The notes: generated by a model from the letters alone, not told the origin. A DNA stretch of 64,000 nucleotides from Candidatus Merdivivens pullistercoris (GCA_017694935.1 JADIME010000076.1:43117-107116); one strand, 5' to 3'. Shown: positions 39,369 through 49,358, counted from the first letter of the stretch. Translations and numbers: made by a program.

Positions 39369-40409
39369 ATGAGACTTTTATTGAAAACCGTTCTGTGTGT
39401 TGCCTCGCTATTGATCGCAGCCGCTGTCATATTCCTGTCGGCAGGAGTCATTTCGGACTTCCGTCCCGATGAATGCGAAATTGTCTATGAGAATCCGCAG
39501 GCATCCGATGTGTTTCCGGATTCATTGAAAGTAGTCACATGGAATATAGGTTACGGCGGCCTAGGGGATGATATGGATTTTTTTTATGACGGAGGCACCC
39601 GTATGAGGTGTTCTGAGGAACGTACACGCGAAAACCTTGCCGGGATAATCGATGAATTGAAGTCCATGGATGCCGACATCTATCTGCTTCAGGAAGTGGA
39701 TGAATGTTCCCGCAGGACATACCGTATAAATGAACTGGAGCTTTTGCGGGAAGCGTTTCCGGGCTATCATCTGTATTTTGCATACAACTATAAAAGTTTT
39801 TTTGTCCCTATACCTTTGCGGGAACCGTTGGGAAAAGTCGCAAGCGGCGTTGCCATACTAAGCCGTTACCTCCCCGAAAAGGTGGAACGGCTCGCCTATC
39901 CCTCGCGTTTCCCTTTTCCTGTCAGCATGTTCAATCTGAAACGCTGTCTTTTGTCTGCCGAGTATCGGCTTGCGGACGGAAGCAGGCTTGTGGTGGGAAA
40001 TACGCACGATACGGCATATGATACGGGGAATATGCGCGCGCAGGAAACAGATTTCCTTGCCCGGTGGGCGGACAGCCTTGTCCTTGCCGGAGTAAAAGTC
40101 CTTGTCGGCGGAGATTGGAACCAATATCCGCCGGGCTATTTCCCGTCTGGGGATGAGACGGACAATCCGTATTTTGCCGTGGAACCTTTGGACATGTCTG
40201 GCCTGATTGTGTCGGGGAGGGTCGAATATGATGCTGGTGAAAAGACACTCAGGTATCTGGACCGTCCATACAGTGGAGGTTCGATATTGAGCGTTACGGA
40301 TTATTTTTTCATTTCCGAGGGCATGGAAACGACAAAGGCGGAAGTTTGCGGCAATGACGGTTTCAGGCATAGCGACCACAAGCCTGTCGCAATCGGTGTG
40401 TTTCTGTAA
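39369..40409 (+). CDS. Endonuclease/exonuclease/phosphatase family protein
   Basis: VVTWNIGYGGLG; YLLQEVD; VGGDWNQYP; DHKPVAI. Confidence 0.88.
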   Translation: MRLLLKTVLCVASLLIAAAVIFLSAGVISDFRPDECEIVYENPQASDVFPDSLKVVTWNIGYGGLGDDMDFFYDGGTRMRCSEERTRENLAGIIDELKSMDADIYLLQEVDECSRRTYRINELELLREAFPGYHLYFAYNYKSFFVPIPLREPLGKVASGVAILSRYLPEKVERLAYPSRFPFPVSMFNLKRCLLSAEYRLADGSRLVVGNTHDTAYDTGNMRAQETDFLARWADSLVLAGVKVLVGGDWNQYPPGYFPSGDETDNPYFAVEPLDMSGLIVSGRVEYDAGEKTLRYLDRPYSGGSILSVTDYFFISEGMETTKAEVCGNDGFRHSDHKPVAIGVFL

Positions 40410-40798
40410 GAAAGTTTTGTTGTTTAAAGGGTGCCGTTGAGGGGGCAGTCGTTGAGGGGGCAGTTAGTATGTGAACGTGATTTTTGCGGCAGAACTTGTG
40501 AAAAACAGAATTTGCTGGAACAGCTTCTTAATTTGCTGTGCTTTAACTTAATGATAATGTGCTGGCTGTAAAATATTGACAATTTTCAGTTGCTCCGGCA
40601 GCTGTGTAAAAACACGCCTGCTGGAGCATGCCGACTTAACTAATGTTGGTGTGATGTGCTGATTTACAATATTTTGTGTAAACTCAGCAGTTTGTGACTG
40701 CTTCAGAAAATTTCACAAACAGCTCCTGTCCGGGTAATGCAAGCCGGGAAACCGTGCCCTTGGCTATGCTGCCCGACAGGCGTGCTTTTATTTCCTCC

Positions 40799-40840
40799 GG
40801 GAAAGTGTACCGTTTTCCCGGGTTTTCGGTACACTTTCCC
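40799..40840. repeat. Perfect 14 bp inverted repeat GGGAAAGTGTACCG-N14-CGGTACACTTTCCC
   Basis: Direct reading; a degenerate second pair lies at ~40894-40935. Confidence 0.8.
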
Positions 40841-41195
40841 CACAATAAACTCGGGTCTACTGCCATCTACAGCATTTCTCGCCCTCCTTTTTCGGGGAAA
40901 GTGAACCAGTTTGTCAAGAATCAGGTACACTTCCCCCCCCCACCCGAGTTTAGCGGCTTGGTTCCCGGCATCTTTGATGTTTGCCCTGACAGGCCAGAAA
41001 TACGGTTCACGCCTCGGCAATGCAAATAAATTTGTTCTGCTCTCGGCTTCTGCGTATATTTGCCCTGTCGGGCAGAAATACGGTTCACGCCTCGGCAATG
41101 CAAGCCATGCGGCTTGCATGCATGTACGGTTCCTCCATGGTCATGAGTCCGAGTCCTCCTTCCCGCGTAGGCCCCGTACATGTCAATGCAAATTC

Positions 41196-41228
41196 ATTTG
41201 CATTGCTCTCGGCTTCTGCGTATATTTG
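41196..41228 (+). promoter_or_regulatory. Repeat-borne Bacteroidota promoter (TTTG-N20-TATATTTG) for ahcY
   Basis: -33 TTTG, 20 nt spacer, -7 TATATTTG at 41221-41228; ATG at 41257. Confidence 0.7.
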
Positions 41229-41256
41229 TACCGCGAATTTTAATACCTTATATATC

Positions 41257-42513
41257 ATGGCAAGTGAAATAAGAGATGCCGCCTTTTGGGAAAGCGGCGA
41301 GATGAAGATACAATGGGTGAAACAGAACATGCCTTTGCTTAGGGCTTTGGAGGACGAGTTCTCGAAAGACAAGCCTTTCAAGGGATTACGAGTAGCTTTG
41401 TCTGTGCATTTGGAAGCAAAGACGGCATATCTTTGCAAGGTACTTGCGGCAGGAGGCGCCGAAATGTTCGTGACAGGCAGCAATCCGCTTTCTACTCAGG
41501 ATGATGTGGCGGCAGCCCTTGTCCATGCCGGGCTGAACGTGTTTGCGTGGCACGGTGCTACTGACGAAGAGTATGGCAGACATATATCCCATGTAATAGA
41601 AGCGGCTCCGAACATCATCATAGACGACGGAGGGGACTTGGTACATACCATCCATATGAAATATCCTGAATTGCTCCCGGGAGTGATCGGCGGTTGCGAG
41701 GAGACCACGACCGGTATACTGAGGCTTGTAGCCATGAACCGCGAGCAAATGCTCAAATTTCCTATGGTACTGGTCAATAATGCGGATTGCAAACATCTGT
41801 TCGACAACCGATACGGCACAGGGCAGTCGGTCTGGGACGGAATAAACCGTACTACGAATCTCATAGTTGCAGGGAAGAAAGTCGTGGTGGCCGGTTATGG
41901 ATGGTGCGGCAAAGGAGTGGCCATGAGGGCAAAAGGTTTAGGTGCGGAAGTAATAGTTACTGAGATAGATCCAGTAAAGGCACTGGAAGCGGTTATGGAC
42001 GGTTTCGAGGTAATGAAGATGAACAAAGCCGCCGAAATAGGGGATTTCTTCATAACTGTCACCGGCTGCAACGATGTGATTACGGAAGACGATTTCATTA
42101 AGATGAAAGACGGGGCGATTTGCTGCAATGCCGGTCACTTCGATTGCGAAGTGGATGTGGCGGGACTCCGTAAGATGGCGGTAAAGAGTTGGCAGGCGAG
42201 GAATAATATTATGGGATATCAGCTTTCGAACGGACGCAGCGTGTACGTCATAGCCGAAGGAAGGCTTGTGAACCTTGCTGCCGGTGACGGTCACCCGGCC
42301 GAGATCATGGATATGAGTTTTGCGATACAGGCTCTCAGCGCGCTTTGGCTTGTCAAGCACGGCTCGAAAGGCAGGATGCTGGGGGACATGGTGATACCTG
42401 TTCCGGAAGAGATAGACAAGAGAGTGGCCTTAATGGAGCTTGAATCGCGTGGTTTGGAAATAGACACTCTTACCATAGATCAGGAAAGGTACCTGAACGG
42501 TTGGAGGGAGTAG
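41257..42513 (+). CDS. ahcY: Adenosylhomocysteinase
   Basis: LSVHLEAKTAYL; GCEETTTGILRL; VVVAGYGWCGKGVAMRAKGLGAEVIVTEIDP. Confidence 0.94.
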   Translation: MASEIRDAAFWESGEMKIQWVKQNMPLLRALEDEFSKDKPFKGLRVALSVHLEAKTAYLCKVLAAGGAEMFVTGSNPLSTQDDVAAALVHAGLNVFAWHGATDEEYGRHISHVIEAAPNIIIDDGGDLVHTIHMKYPELLPGVIGGCEETTTGILRLVAMNREQMLKFPMVLVNNADCKHLFDNRYGTGQSVWDGINRTTNLIVAGKKVVVAGYGWCGKGVAMRAKGLGAEVIVTEIDPVKALEAVMDGFEVMKMNKAAEIGDFFITVTGCNDVITEDDFIKMKDGAICCNAGHFDCEVDVAGLRKMAVKSWQARNNIMGYQLSNGRSVYVIAEGRLVNLAAGDGHPAEIMDMSFAIQALSALWLVKHGSKGRMLGDMVIPVPEEIDKRVALMELESRGLEIDTLTIDQERYLNGWRE

Positions 42514-42609
42514 GCGGGATTCCCCGTGCAGGCTGTTCCCTGAAAAAGGGGAAGCGGACCCGAACAGAATGTAAAAAGAAAACATTTGTCATAGAATAAA
42601 GAATTTGAT

Positions 42610-44217
42610 ATGAAACAGAAACTTTTATTGTTGGGAGACGAAGCGGTTGCTTTGGCTGCGATAAATTCCGGCATAGCCGGAGTATATGCTTATCCGGGTA
42701 CGCCTTCCACGGAAATTACCGAATTTATCCAAGGTAACAAGGTTGCCAGGGAGAACGGAGTTCACAGCAAATGGTGTACTAACGAAAAGACCGCAATGGA
42801 GGCGGCTCTCGGCGTTTCTTACGTGGGAAGAAGGGCGATAGTATGCATGAAACACGTAGGAATGAACGTTGCAGCCGACGCATTTGTCAATTCCGGCATT
42901 ACCGGTGCCAACGGGGGTGTCCTTGTGGTAGCCGCCGACGACCCGTCCATGCACTCGTCCCAGAACGAACAGGATTCGAGGTTTTACGGTAAATTTGCCT
43001 TCATACCTGTATTGGAGCCTTCCAACCAGCAGGAAGCATACGACATGACCCGTTTCGGACTGGAACTTTCGGAAAAAATGCGCACTCCTGTCCTTATGAG
43101 GATTACCACAAGGATGGCGCACTCAAGGGCCGTCGTGGAGGTGGACGATGAAGTCGAGAAACATGAAAACATAAAGTTCCCTGACTGGCCTTGGGTATTG
43201 CTTCCTGCGATTTCAAAAAAGAGGTATGTGGAAGTGCTTGCCAATTATGACAAATTGGAAGAAATGGCCGATACGAGCATTTACAACAAATATTTTGACG
43301 GACCGGATCATTCCATGGGAATCATTGCATGCGGTATAGCATACAATTATCTGATGGAAAACATGAAAGAAGGATGCAACCATCCTATTCTCAAGATTTC
43401 CCAGTATCCTTTCCCTAAGGCGCTTATCAGGAAGATGGCAGATGAATGCGAGTCCATACTCGTGTTGGAAGAAGGCCAGCCGTTCCTGGAAGAATATCTC
43501 AGGGGCATCCTTGATGAGGGCAAGAAAATCATGGGACGCATTACAGGTGAAGTCCCGCGCACGGGAGAACTCAATGCGGATTATATCAAACCGGCCCTCG
43601 GTCTTGGCGAAATACCTTCGGAGGCAATACCTTCCGTAGTAGTCAACCGTCCTCCGGCACTTTGTCAGGGATGCGGGCACAGAGATGTCTATACTGCCCT
43701 TAACAAAGTACTAGAAGAATATCCGAACCATAGGGTGTTCAGCGATATAGGCTGTTATACCCTCGGTGCGCTTCCTCCTTTCAGGGCAATCAATTCATGT
43801 GTGGACATGGGTGCGTCCATAACCATGGCAAAGGGTGCCGCCGATGCGGGCCTGTTCCCTTCTGTGGCTGTGATAGGCGACTCTACATTCACTCATTCGG
43901 GCATCACCGGCCTTTTGGATGCTGCCAACTCGAATGCAAATGTAACCATCGTTATTTCCGACAACCTGACAACGGGCATGACAGGCGGACAGGACTCTGC
44001 CGGCACGGGCAAACTCGAACAGATCTGCGAGGCCGTAGGCGTTGCAAAAGAACACATCCGTGTTGTGGTGCCTTTGGCGAAGAATCTTCCCGAAATTGAA
44101 AATGTTATTCGAGAAGAGATTGAATACAGGGGGGTTTCGGTTATCATTCCGCGTCGTGAATGTATCCAGACGTACAGCCGCAAGGCACGTCTGAAAAAAG
44201 CGGAGGCTTCCAAGTAA
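42610..44217 (+). CDS. iorA: Indolepyruvate ferredoxin oxidoreductase, alpha subunit
   Basis: GDEAVALAAINSGIAGVYAYPGTPSTEITEFI; CQGCGHRDVY; TPP-domain GDSTFTHSGITGLLDAANSNANVTIVISDN. Confidence 0.92.
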   Translation: MKQKLLLLGDEAVALAAINSGIAGVYAYPGTPSTEITEFIQGNKVARENGVHSKWCTNEKTAMEAALGVSYVGRRAIVCMKHVGMNVAADAFVNSGITGANGGVLVVAADDPSMHSSQNEQDSRFYGKFAFIPVLEPSNQQEAYDMTRFGLELSEKMRTPVLMRITTRMAHSRAVVEVDDEVEKHENIKFPDWPWVLLPAISKKRYVEVLANYDKLEEMADTSIYNKYFDGPDHSMGIIACGIAYNYLMENMKEGCNHPILKISQYPFPKALIRKMADECESILVLEEGQPFLEEYLRGILDEGKKIMGRITGEVPRTGELNADYIKPALGLGEIPSEAIPSVVVNRPPALCQGCGHRDVYTALNKVLEEYPNHRVFSDIGCYTLGALPPFRAINSCVDMGASITMAKGAADAGLFPSVAVIGDSTFTHSGITGLLDAANSNANVTIVISDNLTTGMTGGQDSAGTGKLEQICEAVGVAKEHIRVVVPLAKNLPEIENVIREEIEYRGVSVIIPRRECIQTYSRKARLKKAEASK

Positions 44218-44292
44218 GGAATAATGCGCGATATTGCCGAAGCATTGCCGTTTTTATATTTTAAACAACATGACGAATAAAAATCAATTGAT

Positions 44293-44871
44293 ATGAAAAA
44301 AGATATAATTTTGGCCGGTGTCGGTGGACAGGGCATACTTTCCATTGCCACCATCATAGGGGAAGCCGCACTTCATCAGGGATTGAAGATCAAGCAGGCC
44401 GAAGTTCATGGAATGAGCCAAAGGGGGGGAGACGTGCAGTCGAACCTCAGGATTTCTTCCGACCCCATATTGTCAGACCTCATCCCTCTTAAGGGGGCGG
44501 ACATAATCATATCCCTCGAACCAATGGAGGCCCTGAGGTATATGCCGTATCTTGCTCCGGACGGATGGATTGTCACCAACTCTGTCCCTTTCGTGAATAT
44601 TCCAGATTATCCTGAATTGGACAATGTGATAGCAGAACTTTCCAAGGTAAAGAATCTGGTAATGCTCGATGTAGATACTATCGCAAAGGACTGCGGTAAC
44701 GCGCGTGCCGCCAATATGGTGCTTCTCGGAGCCGCGTCACCGTTCCTCGGAATGGATGCTAAAAACATCGAGGATGGCATTGAACGTATTTTCGGACGGA
44801 AGGGCGCAGACATCGTAGAGTTAAATATCAAGGCTTTGCGTGCCGGAAGGGCCGTTGCCGAGAACAAATAG
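44293..44871 (+). CDS. iorB: Indolepyruvate oxidoreductase, beta subunit
   Basis: DIILAGVGGQGILSIATIIGEAALHQGLKIKQAEVHGMSQRGGDVQSNLRIS. Confidence 0.92.
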   Translation: MKKDIILAGVGGQGILSIATIIGEAALHQGLKIKQAEVHGMSQRGGDVQSNLRISSDPILSDLIPLKGADIIISLEPMEALRYMPYLAPDGWIVTNSVPFVNIPDYPELDNVIAELSKVKNLVMLDVDTIAKDCGNARAANMVLLGAASPFLGMDAKNIEDGIERIFGRKGADIVELNIKALRAGRAVAENK

Positions 44872-44936
44872 CATCAGTTTTAAAGAACATGTTTTGCATG
44901 GGAGGGAGAGTTCCCTCCTGTGCTTTTTTGAATCGC

Positions 44937-46574
44937 ATGACTGCAAGAATATTCCTTTTTCTGGTTTTGTTTTCCGTTTCCTGCTCGGCGAGGGAGCCTC
45001 GTATGGAAGCGGAAAGGGCGGAATATGCCTTGCTGAAAACACAGGAACAGTACAATAACAATGCGCTTCCGAACAGTGATTCCCTGATAATGACTGCTTT
45101 GGATTGGTATGAAAAGAAAGGGCCGGACAAGGAGCTGGCTTTGTGCTACTATTACTGCGGATATATCAATTATACCAAAGGAGCCGCTGACAGGGCCGCG
45201 GAGTTTTACGCAAAGGCTTTGATTCATGGAGAGAAGTGTGGGGACGGATCGGTGCTTTCCATGATTTACAATGCGATTGGTTATATGTATAAGCATCAGA
45301 ATGACGATCTGGAGGCATTGTCGATGTTTAAAAAATCGGCAGACATTCTTGACAGTGCGGGAAAATATTCTTTCATCCCGAGATATAACGAGATAGAGAT
45401 GCTTAACCTCATGGAGCGTTATGATGAGGCATTGGAACGGATTGACAGGGCGGTGGACATGGCTGTAAATACCCGTGATACTTCCGCTGTTCTTGAACTT
45501 GCAGGCATGAAAGCCGCGATAATGGTAAATGATACATCGATGCAGGTATCCCCGCGTGTCGTCATGGACGAGCTTTGTGAGATATATGACAGGTACAACG
45601 GCGGGGAAATTCCGGAATCGCATTACGGCACGGTCGGTATATTGTCGTTCCTCAATGATGATTTGGTGTCTGCCAGAAAGTATATGGGGGCGGCCTCGGC
45701 CACTTCCCCGGACTATCTCGGAATCGTGCTGGAGCAGTACCTTTCCCTTCTGGAGGAAAAAGCCGGAAACACCGGCGCGGCATTGTATCATGAAAGGGCG
45801 GCGTCAAATCTGAAAGATACCCTGTATCAGGAAAACAAAGAGTCTCTTATTCAGGCGGCGGAAAGGAAGTACAAGCACGAATATATACAGAAGTCATACG
45901 ATTTGCTGAAATCAAGGCATGCATATCAGATATCGGTGCTGGTTATGGTCATAATAGTGTCGGCGGCGATTTTTTTCGGCGTTTTCGTGTTTTACCGGCA
46001 TAAACTGAAGGAACAGAAAAAACGGACGGCGGAAATAATGACATACATAGATACCATACGTTCCGAATATGATGAGATAAACAAGAAATACGAGTCGCTC
46101 AGGACACAGCTCTCAAAGCAAAGCGGTGCGGGAGAACAGATGACGAGGCTTCTTGGCAAGCGTATGGATTCATTAAGGGAGCTGCTTGAAATAGCATCGA
46201 GGTATGAAAGCCGTCCCGCGCTTTTTTATGCGAAATTCAAAGAGTCAGTAAAGGTCAATTCACAATACAACCGCCAATGGGAAGACGAGATCATTTCTAT
46301 CACGAATTTGTCGTATGACAATGTAATCGAAGACCTGAAGTCCGCCCATCCGGATTTGACTGTCCATGAGCTGTGCTATTGTTGCTTCGTATGTCTGGGT
46401 TTTTCCCCGCAATCGATAAGGGTGCTTTATGACCATACTAATCTTAACAGCATCTATACGGTGAGGTCCAAAATAAGGTCCAAATTGGGGCTTGTCGGTA
46501 CCAGCAAGAGCCTCGACAGTTTTTTGGAAGACTTTCTTGCCTCCAAGGGACTGTCTTTGGGATATAATGTGTAA
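44937..46574 (+). CDS. TPR-containing membrane-anchored regulator with C-terminal HTH-like domain
   Basis: Lipobox-like FLVLFSVSCSAREP; TPR region; TM YQISVLVMVIIVSAAIFFGVFVF; C-terminal HPDLTVHELCYCCFVCLGFSPQSIRVLYDHTNLNSIYTVRSKIRSKLG. Confidence 0.8.
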   Translation: MTARIFLFLVLFSVSCSAREPRMEAERAEYALLKTQEQYNNNALPNSDSLIMTALDWYEKKGPDKELALCYYYCGYINYTKGAADRAAEFYAKALIHGEKCGDGSVLSMIYNAIGYMYKHQNDDLEALSMFKKSADILDSAGKYSFIPRYNEIEMLNLMERYDEALERIDRAVDMAVNTRDTSAVLELAGMKAAIMVNDTSMQVSPRVVMDELCEIYDRYNGGEIPESHYGTVGILSFLNDDLVSARKYMGAASATSPDYLGIVLEQYLSLLEEKAGNTGAALYHERAASNLKDTLYQENKESLIQAAERKYKHEYIQKSYDLLKSRHAYQISVLVMVIIVSAAIFFGVFVFYRHKLKEQKKRTAEIMTYIDTIRSEYDEINKKYESLRTQLSKQSGAGEQMTRLLGKRMDSLRELLEIASRYESRPALFYAKFKESVKVNSQYNRQWEDEIISITNLSYDNVIEDLKSAHPDLTVHELCYCCFVCLGFSPQSIRVLYDHTNLNSIYTVRSKIRSKLGLVGTSKSLDSFLEDFLASKGLSLGYNV

Positions 46575-46686
46575 ATCGCTATTAATCAATATATTATACA
46601 AAAACGCAGACGTCTATATGCACGCTATATGATTATTTTTTTGTAAAATATTGATATACAGTAATTTATAATTTGTGCTATATGAT

Positions 46687-46713
46687 AAAAAAAGCCTCTT
46701 TAGGCTTTTTTTT
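46687..46713 (+). terminator. Intrinsic terminator of the TPR-HTH gene
   Basis: AAAAAAAGCCT-ctt-AGGCTTTTTTTT. Confidence 0.75.
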
Positions 46714-46771
46714 GTTATATGTACCGGATATCTTTGCGCATATTTTTACAATTTTAAAATCAAGCACAGGT

Positions 46772-48304
46772 ATGTATATGAAAAAGACATTATTGTTTGC
46801 GGCGGTTTTCATGGCCGTCGCGTGCGTAAAAGAATCCCCGACGGTCCCGAATATCGTTCTGACTGTTTCGGATGAGAACGGGAATGATTTGAACGGGCGC
46901 GATTTTTCAGTTTATGTCGTGGCCAAGAAGTCTTCTTCCGCCGAGGCATTGGCTTCGCCGCGCCTGTATGACGGACTTGCGGCAGAGAGCGGGGGCGGCA
47001 TCCTACAGTTTTCGCAGCAATTGACTTATGACAACGGTAAGCCGTATTGCGATTTTTACGTATTCTCTCCGTATGTTGAAAATATCCTTCCGTCCGGTGG
47101 CAGCCTTGCGAATGTGCAAGTTGAACCGGACCAGTCTTCCGGTCTGGAAGCAAGCGATGTGATGTTCGGAAAGACGACTAATTTCATACGCAAAGACAAT
47201 GATCCGGGCGTGGAGATGGAGCATCTGTTTTCAAGGCTGGATTTTGTAGTAGAGACAGAAAACCCTGCCGGTGCCTTTGATGAAATAATCCTTTCGGATG
47301 TGGTACTTGGTGGTACATGGGATGCTGAAGAATGTGTATTCACTCTCTCGTCCGATAGGGGAGATGTCAGCTCTGCCGGGACATTCGAACTTTCCGGAGA
47401 CGGCTTGTTGAAAGGAGTTTCGGCGATAATCCCTCCTCAGGTTTTGGCCGCAGGCGATTTCGCCAGAATAATGATAGGAGGTGAGGAACACAGTCTGCAT
47501 CTGGATGAAGATCTTGCTCTTGAGGCAGGTCAGGCCGCCGAGATAAGTTTTTCCATTACAGCCGAACTCAACCCTCAGGTCAGAGTCGATGTCTCTGTCA
47601 AGGATTGGGAAGGGGATTCACTGGATTTTTCTTCCGGAAAACTTTTGCCTCCCGGCAGTACGGTGACGGATATAGACGGTAATGAATATCCGGTAGTCAA
47701 AATAGGAACACAATATTGGATGGCTTCTAACTTGAGGACAACAAAACTGAAAGACGGAAGCGACATATACAAAGTCGAGAGTCTGAACGAGTGGCCTGTT
47801 ACCGACAAGCCTGCATATACTGTATATGAATGCGATTTTGAGAACAATACCGAGCGCGACGGCTTTCTTTACAACAGAATGTCGGTTGAATATGACAAGC
47901 TCTGTCCTGAAGGATGGCATGTGCCTACCACTACCGACTGGGACATGCTTGCTATTTCACAAGGCGGAGTTCCTGACGAGGCTCAATGTTTCGCCAATGT
48001 TACCGAAGACCTGAAATCCACGGACGGGTGGAATGGTTTTCCGGGTACTAACGCTACCGGATTCGACGGTTATCCGGGGGGCTATCTGTTTTCGTATATT
48101 TCCGGCATGGACGGAGACACTCCTGTATATTATAGCGGTTTCGCTTATGTCGGAGATACTGCGGCCTGGTGGTCAATGAGTGGTTTCTGGGTAGAAACTG
48201 TCTTTTACAGGGCTTTCGTCTCATACAGTCATGACATGCAAAGGTTTTCTTCCGGTTCGGTGAATGCTTTCCCGGTAAGATGCGTGGCGGACTATAACGA
48301 ATGA
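46772..48304 (+). CDS. Fimbrillin-like lipoprotein with C-terminal FISUMP (Fibrobacter succinogenes major paralogous) domain
   Basis: MYMKKTLLFAAVFMAVACVKE lipobox; VTDIDGNEYPVVKIGTQYWMASNLRTTKLKDGS ... CPEGWHVPTTTDWDML. Confidence 0.85.
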   Translation: MYMKKTLLFAAVFMAVACVKESPTVPNIVLTVSDENGNDLNGRDFSVYVVAKKSSSAEALASPRLYDGLAAESGGGILQFSQQLTYDNGKPYCDFYVFSPYVENILPSGGSLANVQVEPDQSSGLEASDVMFGKTTNFIRKDNDPGVEMEHLFSRLDFVVETENPAGAFDEIILSDVVLGGTWDAEECVFTLSSDRGDVSSAGTFELSGDGLLKGVSAIIPPQVLAAGDFARIMIGGEEHSLHLDEDLALEAGQAAEISFSITAELNPQVRVDVSVKDWEGDSLDFSSGKLLPPGSTVTDIDGNEYPVVKIGTQYWMASNLRTTKLKDGSDIYKVESLNEWPVTDKPAYTVYECDFENNTERDGFLYNRMSVEYDKLCPEGWHVPTTTDWDMLAISQGGVPDEAQCFANVTEDLKSTDGWNGFPGTNATGFDGYPGGYLFSYISGMDGDTPVYYSGFAYVGDTAAWWSMSGFWVETVFYRAFVSYSHDMQRFSSGSVNAFPVRCVADYNE

Positions 48305-48410
48305 CAATTTTAATCCCGTTTGCCTGCAGTGCGATATTGCGGGGAGATGTCCCCCTTTTGTCAGGCTTGCAGGTTTGTGGTCAGTATTAATCAATCTAAA
48401 AATCAGAAAA

Positions 48411-49301
48411 ATGAAAAAATATTTATCTTCGCTATTGATGGCTTTGGCAGTTGCCGCAGTGTCGTGTACCTCGGTAGTGCCGGAAGAAACATGGAATGAA
48501 GGAACGAAAGCTCCATTCAAAATGAATATCGCCGACGCGGATTTCGAAGACGGTGACAGGATAGGACTTTACATGTTTGAAAGCTCCGATTCTCCTTTCG
48601 GAGGCGAAGTTCTGGCGGACAATATGCTGATACGTATGGACAATTCAGAGGCGGTATTGGAGGGAGAGTTGTTTTTCCCGGATACTCAGGTGGATATATG
48701 CGCGTATTATCCTTATTGGGATGACAACATCATAATCGACAATCATATTTCGGTATATGTATTTGAAGACCAACGGAATTCCAGGGATTACAGGGAGTCT
48801 GACCAAAAATATCTGAAATTGCTTAATTACGAGAATACCGGAAAACCGGTGGAAATGGTATTCGAACGATTGATGAGCCGGCTTTCTTTCGAGTTAAAAC
48901 CCGGGAACGGATTTTCATCTGCCGATGAACTCAAGGATTGCGAGATAATCGTTCCTAATATAAAATACCATACCAGTATATCTCTTGAAGATGCGGAACT
49001 GATTGAACCGGAAGGTAAACGTGACTTTTTCCCATACGTAGGGGAAAAACAGGTCGCAGACGGTAAGGTTTCAGGCATATATTCTCTTGTTATACCTCAG
49101 ACACTGTATAAAGGCATGTCTATCGCTAATATCACCGTAGGCGGAGATGTGTTCCGGTGCATTCTTGATGAGGACTTTACCATGCGCAAGGGAGTAAGCT
49201 ATACTATCACTATCACATTGGACAAATCCGAGACGAAAAGCGATTCTGCAGCATGTGTGGTATCTGGATTGTCAATCACGGAAGATCCTGTCTGGGAATG
49301 A
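48411..49301 (+). CDS. Fimbrillin-family lipoprotein
   Basis: MKKYLSSLLMALAVAAVSCTSVVPEE lipobox; DGDRIGLYMFESSDSP; ERLMSRLSFELKPG. Confidence 0.8.
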   Translation: MKKYLSSLLMALAVAAVSCTSVVPEETWNEGTKAPFKMNIADADFEDGDRIGLYMFESSDSPFGGEVLADNMLIRMDNSEAVLEGELFFPDTQVDICAYYPYWDDNIIIDNHISVYVFEDQRNSRDYRESDQKYLKLLNYENTGKPVEMVFERLMSRLSFELKPGNGFSSADELKDCEIIVPNIKYHTSISLEDAELIEPEGKRDFFPYVGEKQVADGKVSGIYSLVIPQTLYKGMSIANITVGGDVFRCILDEDFTMRKGVSYTITITLDKSETKSDSAACVVSGLSITEDPVWE

Positions 49302-49326
49302 CAATCTGACTCGGGTATGTTTTTTG

Positions 49327-49358
49327 AGGGATTGCCACGGAAGCGGCAATCCCTTTAT
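49327..49358 (+). terminator. Intrinsic terminator after fimbrillin gene
   Basis: AGGGATTGCC-acggaagc-GGCAATCCCT TTATT. Confidence 0.7.

Larger units (their letters stand above)
40501..41228 (+). repeat. Composite repeat array upstream of ahcY (two gctgga elements, GTGTACC hairpins, 79 bp tandem repeat, promoter module)
   Basis: Elements at 40501-40602 and 40608-40707; hairpin 40799-40840; 79 bp tandem units starting 40980 and 41059; palindrome 41184-41205. Confidence 0.8.

Noticed and set aside
40684-41483. Several small ORFs (40694, 40703, 40911, 40921, 41020 start, 41085) in the ahcY upstream region
   Set aside because: They translate the repeat array; ahcY itself starts at 41257 and the N-terminal extension from 41020 is repeat sequence.
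44880-45791. 303 aa - strand ORF opposite the TPR regulator
   Set aside because: Antisense shadow; low-complexity His/Arg-rich translation.
46673-46771. N-terminal extension of the fimbrillin-FISUMP ORF
   Set aside because: It reads through an intrinsic terminator (46687-46713); the signal peptide begins at 46772 or 46778.
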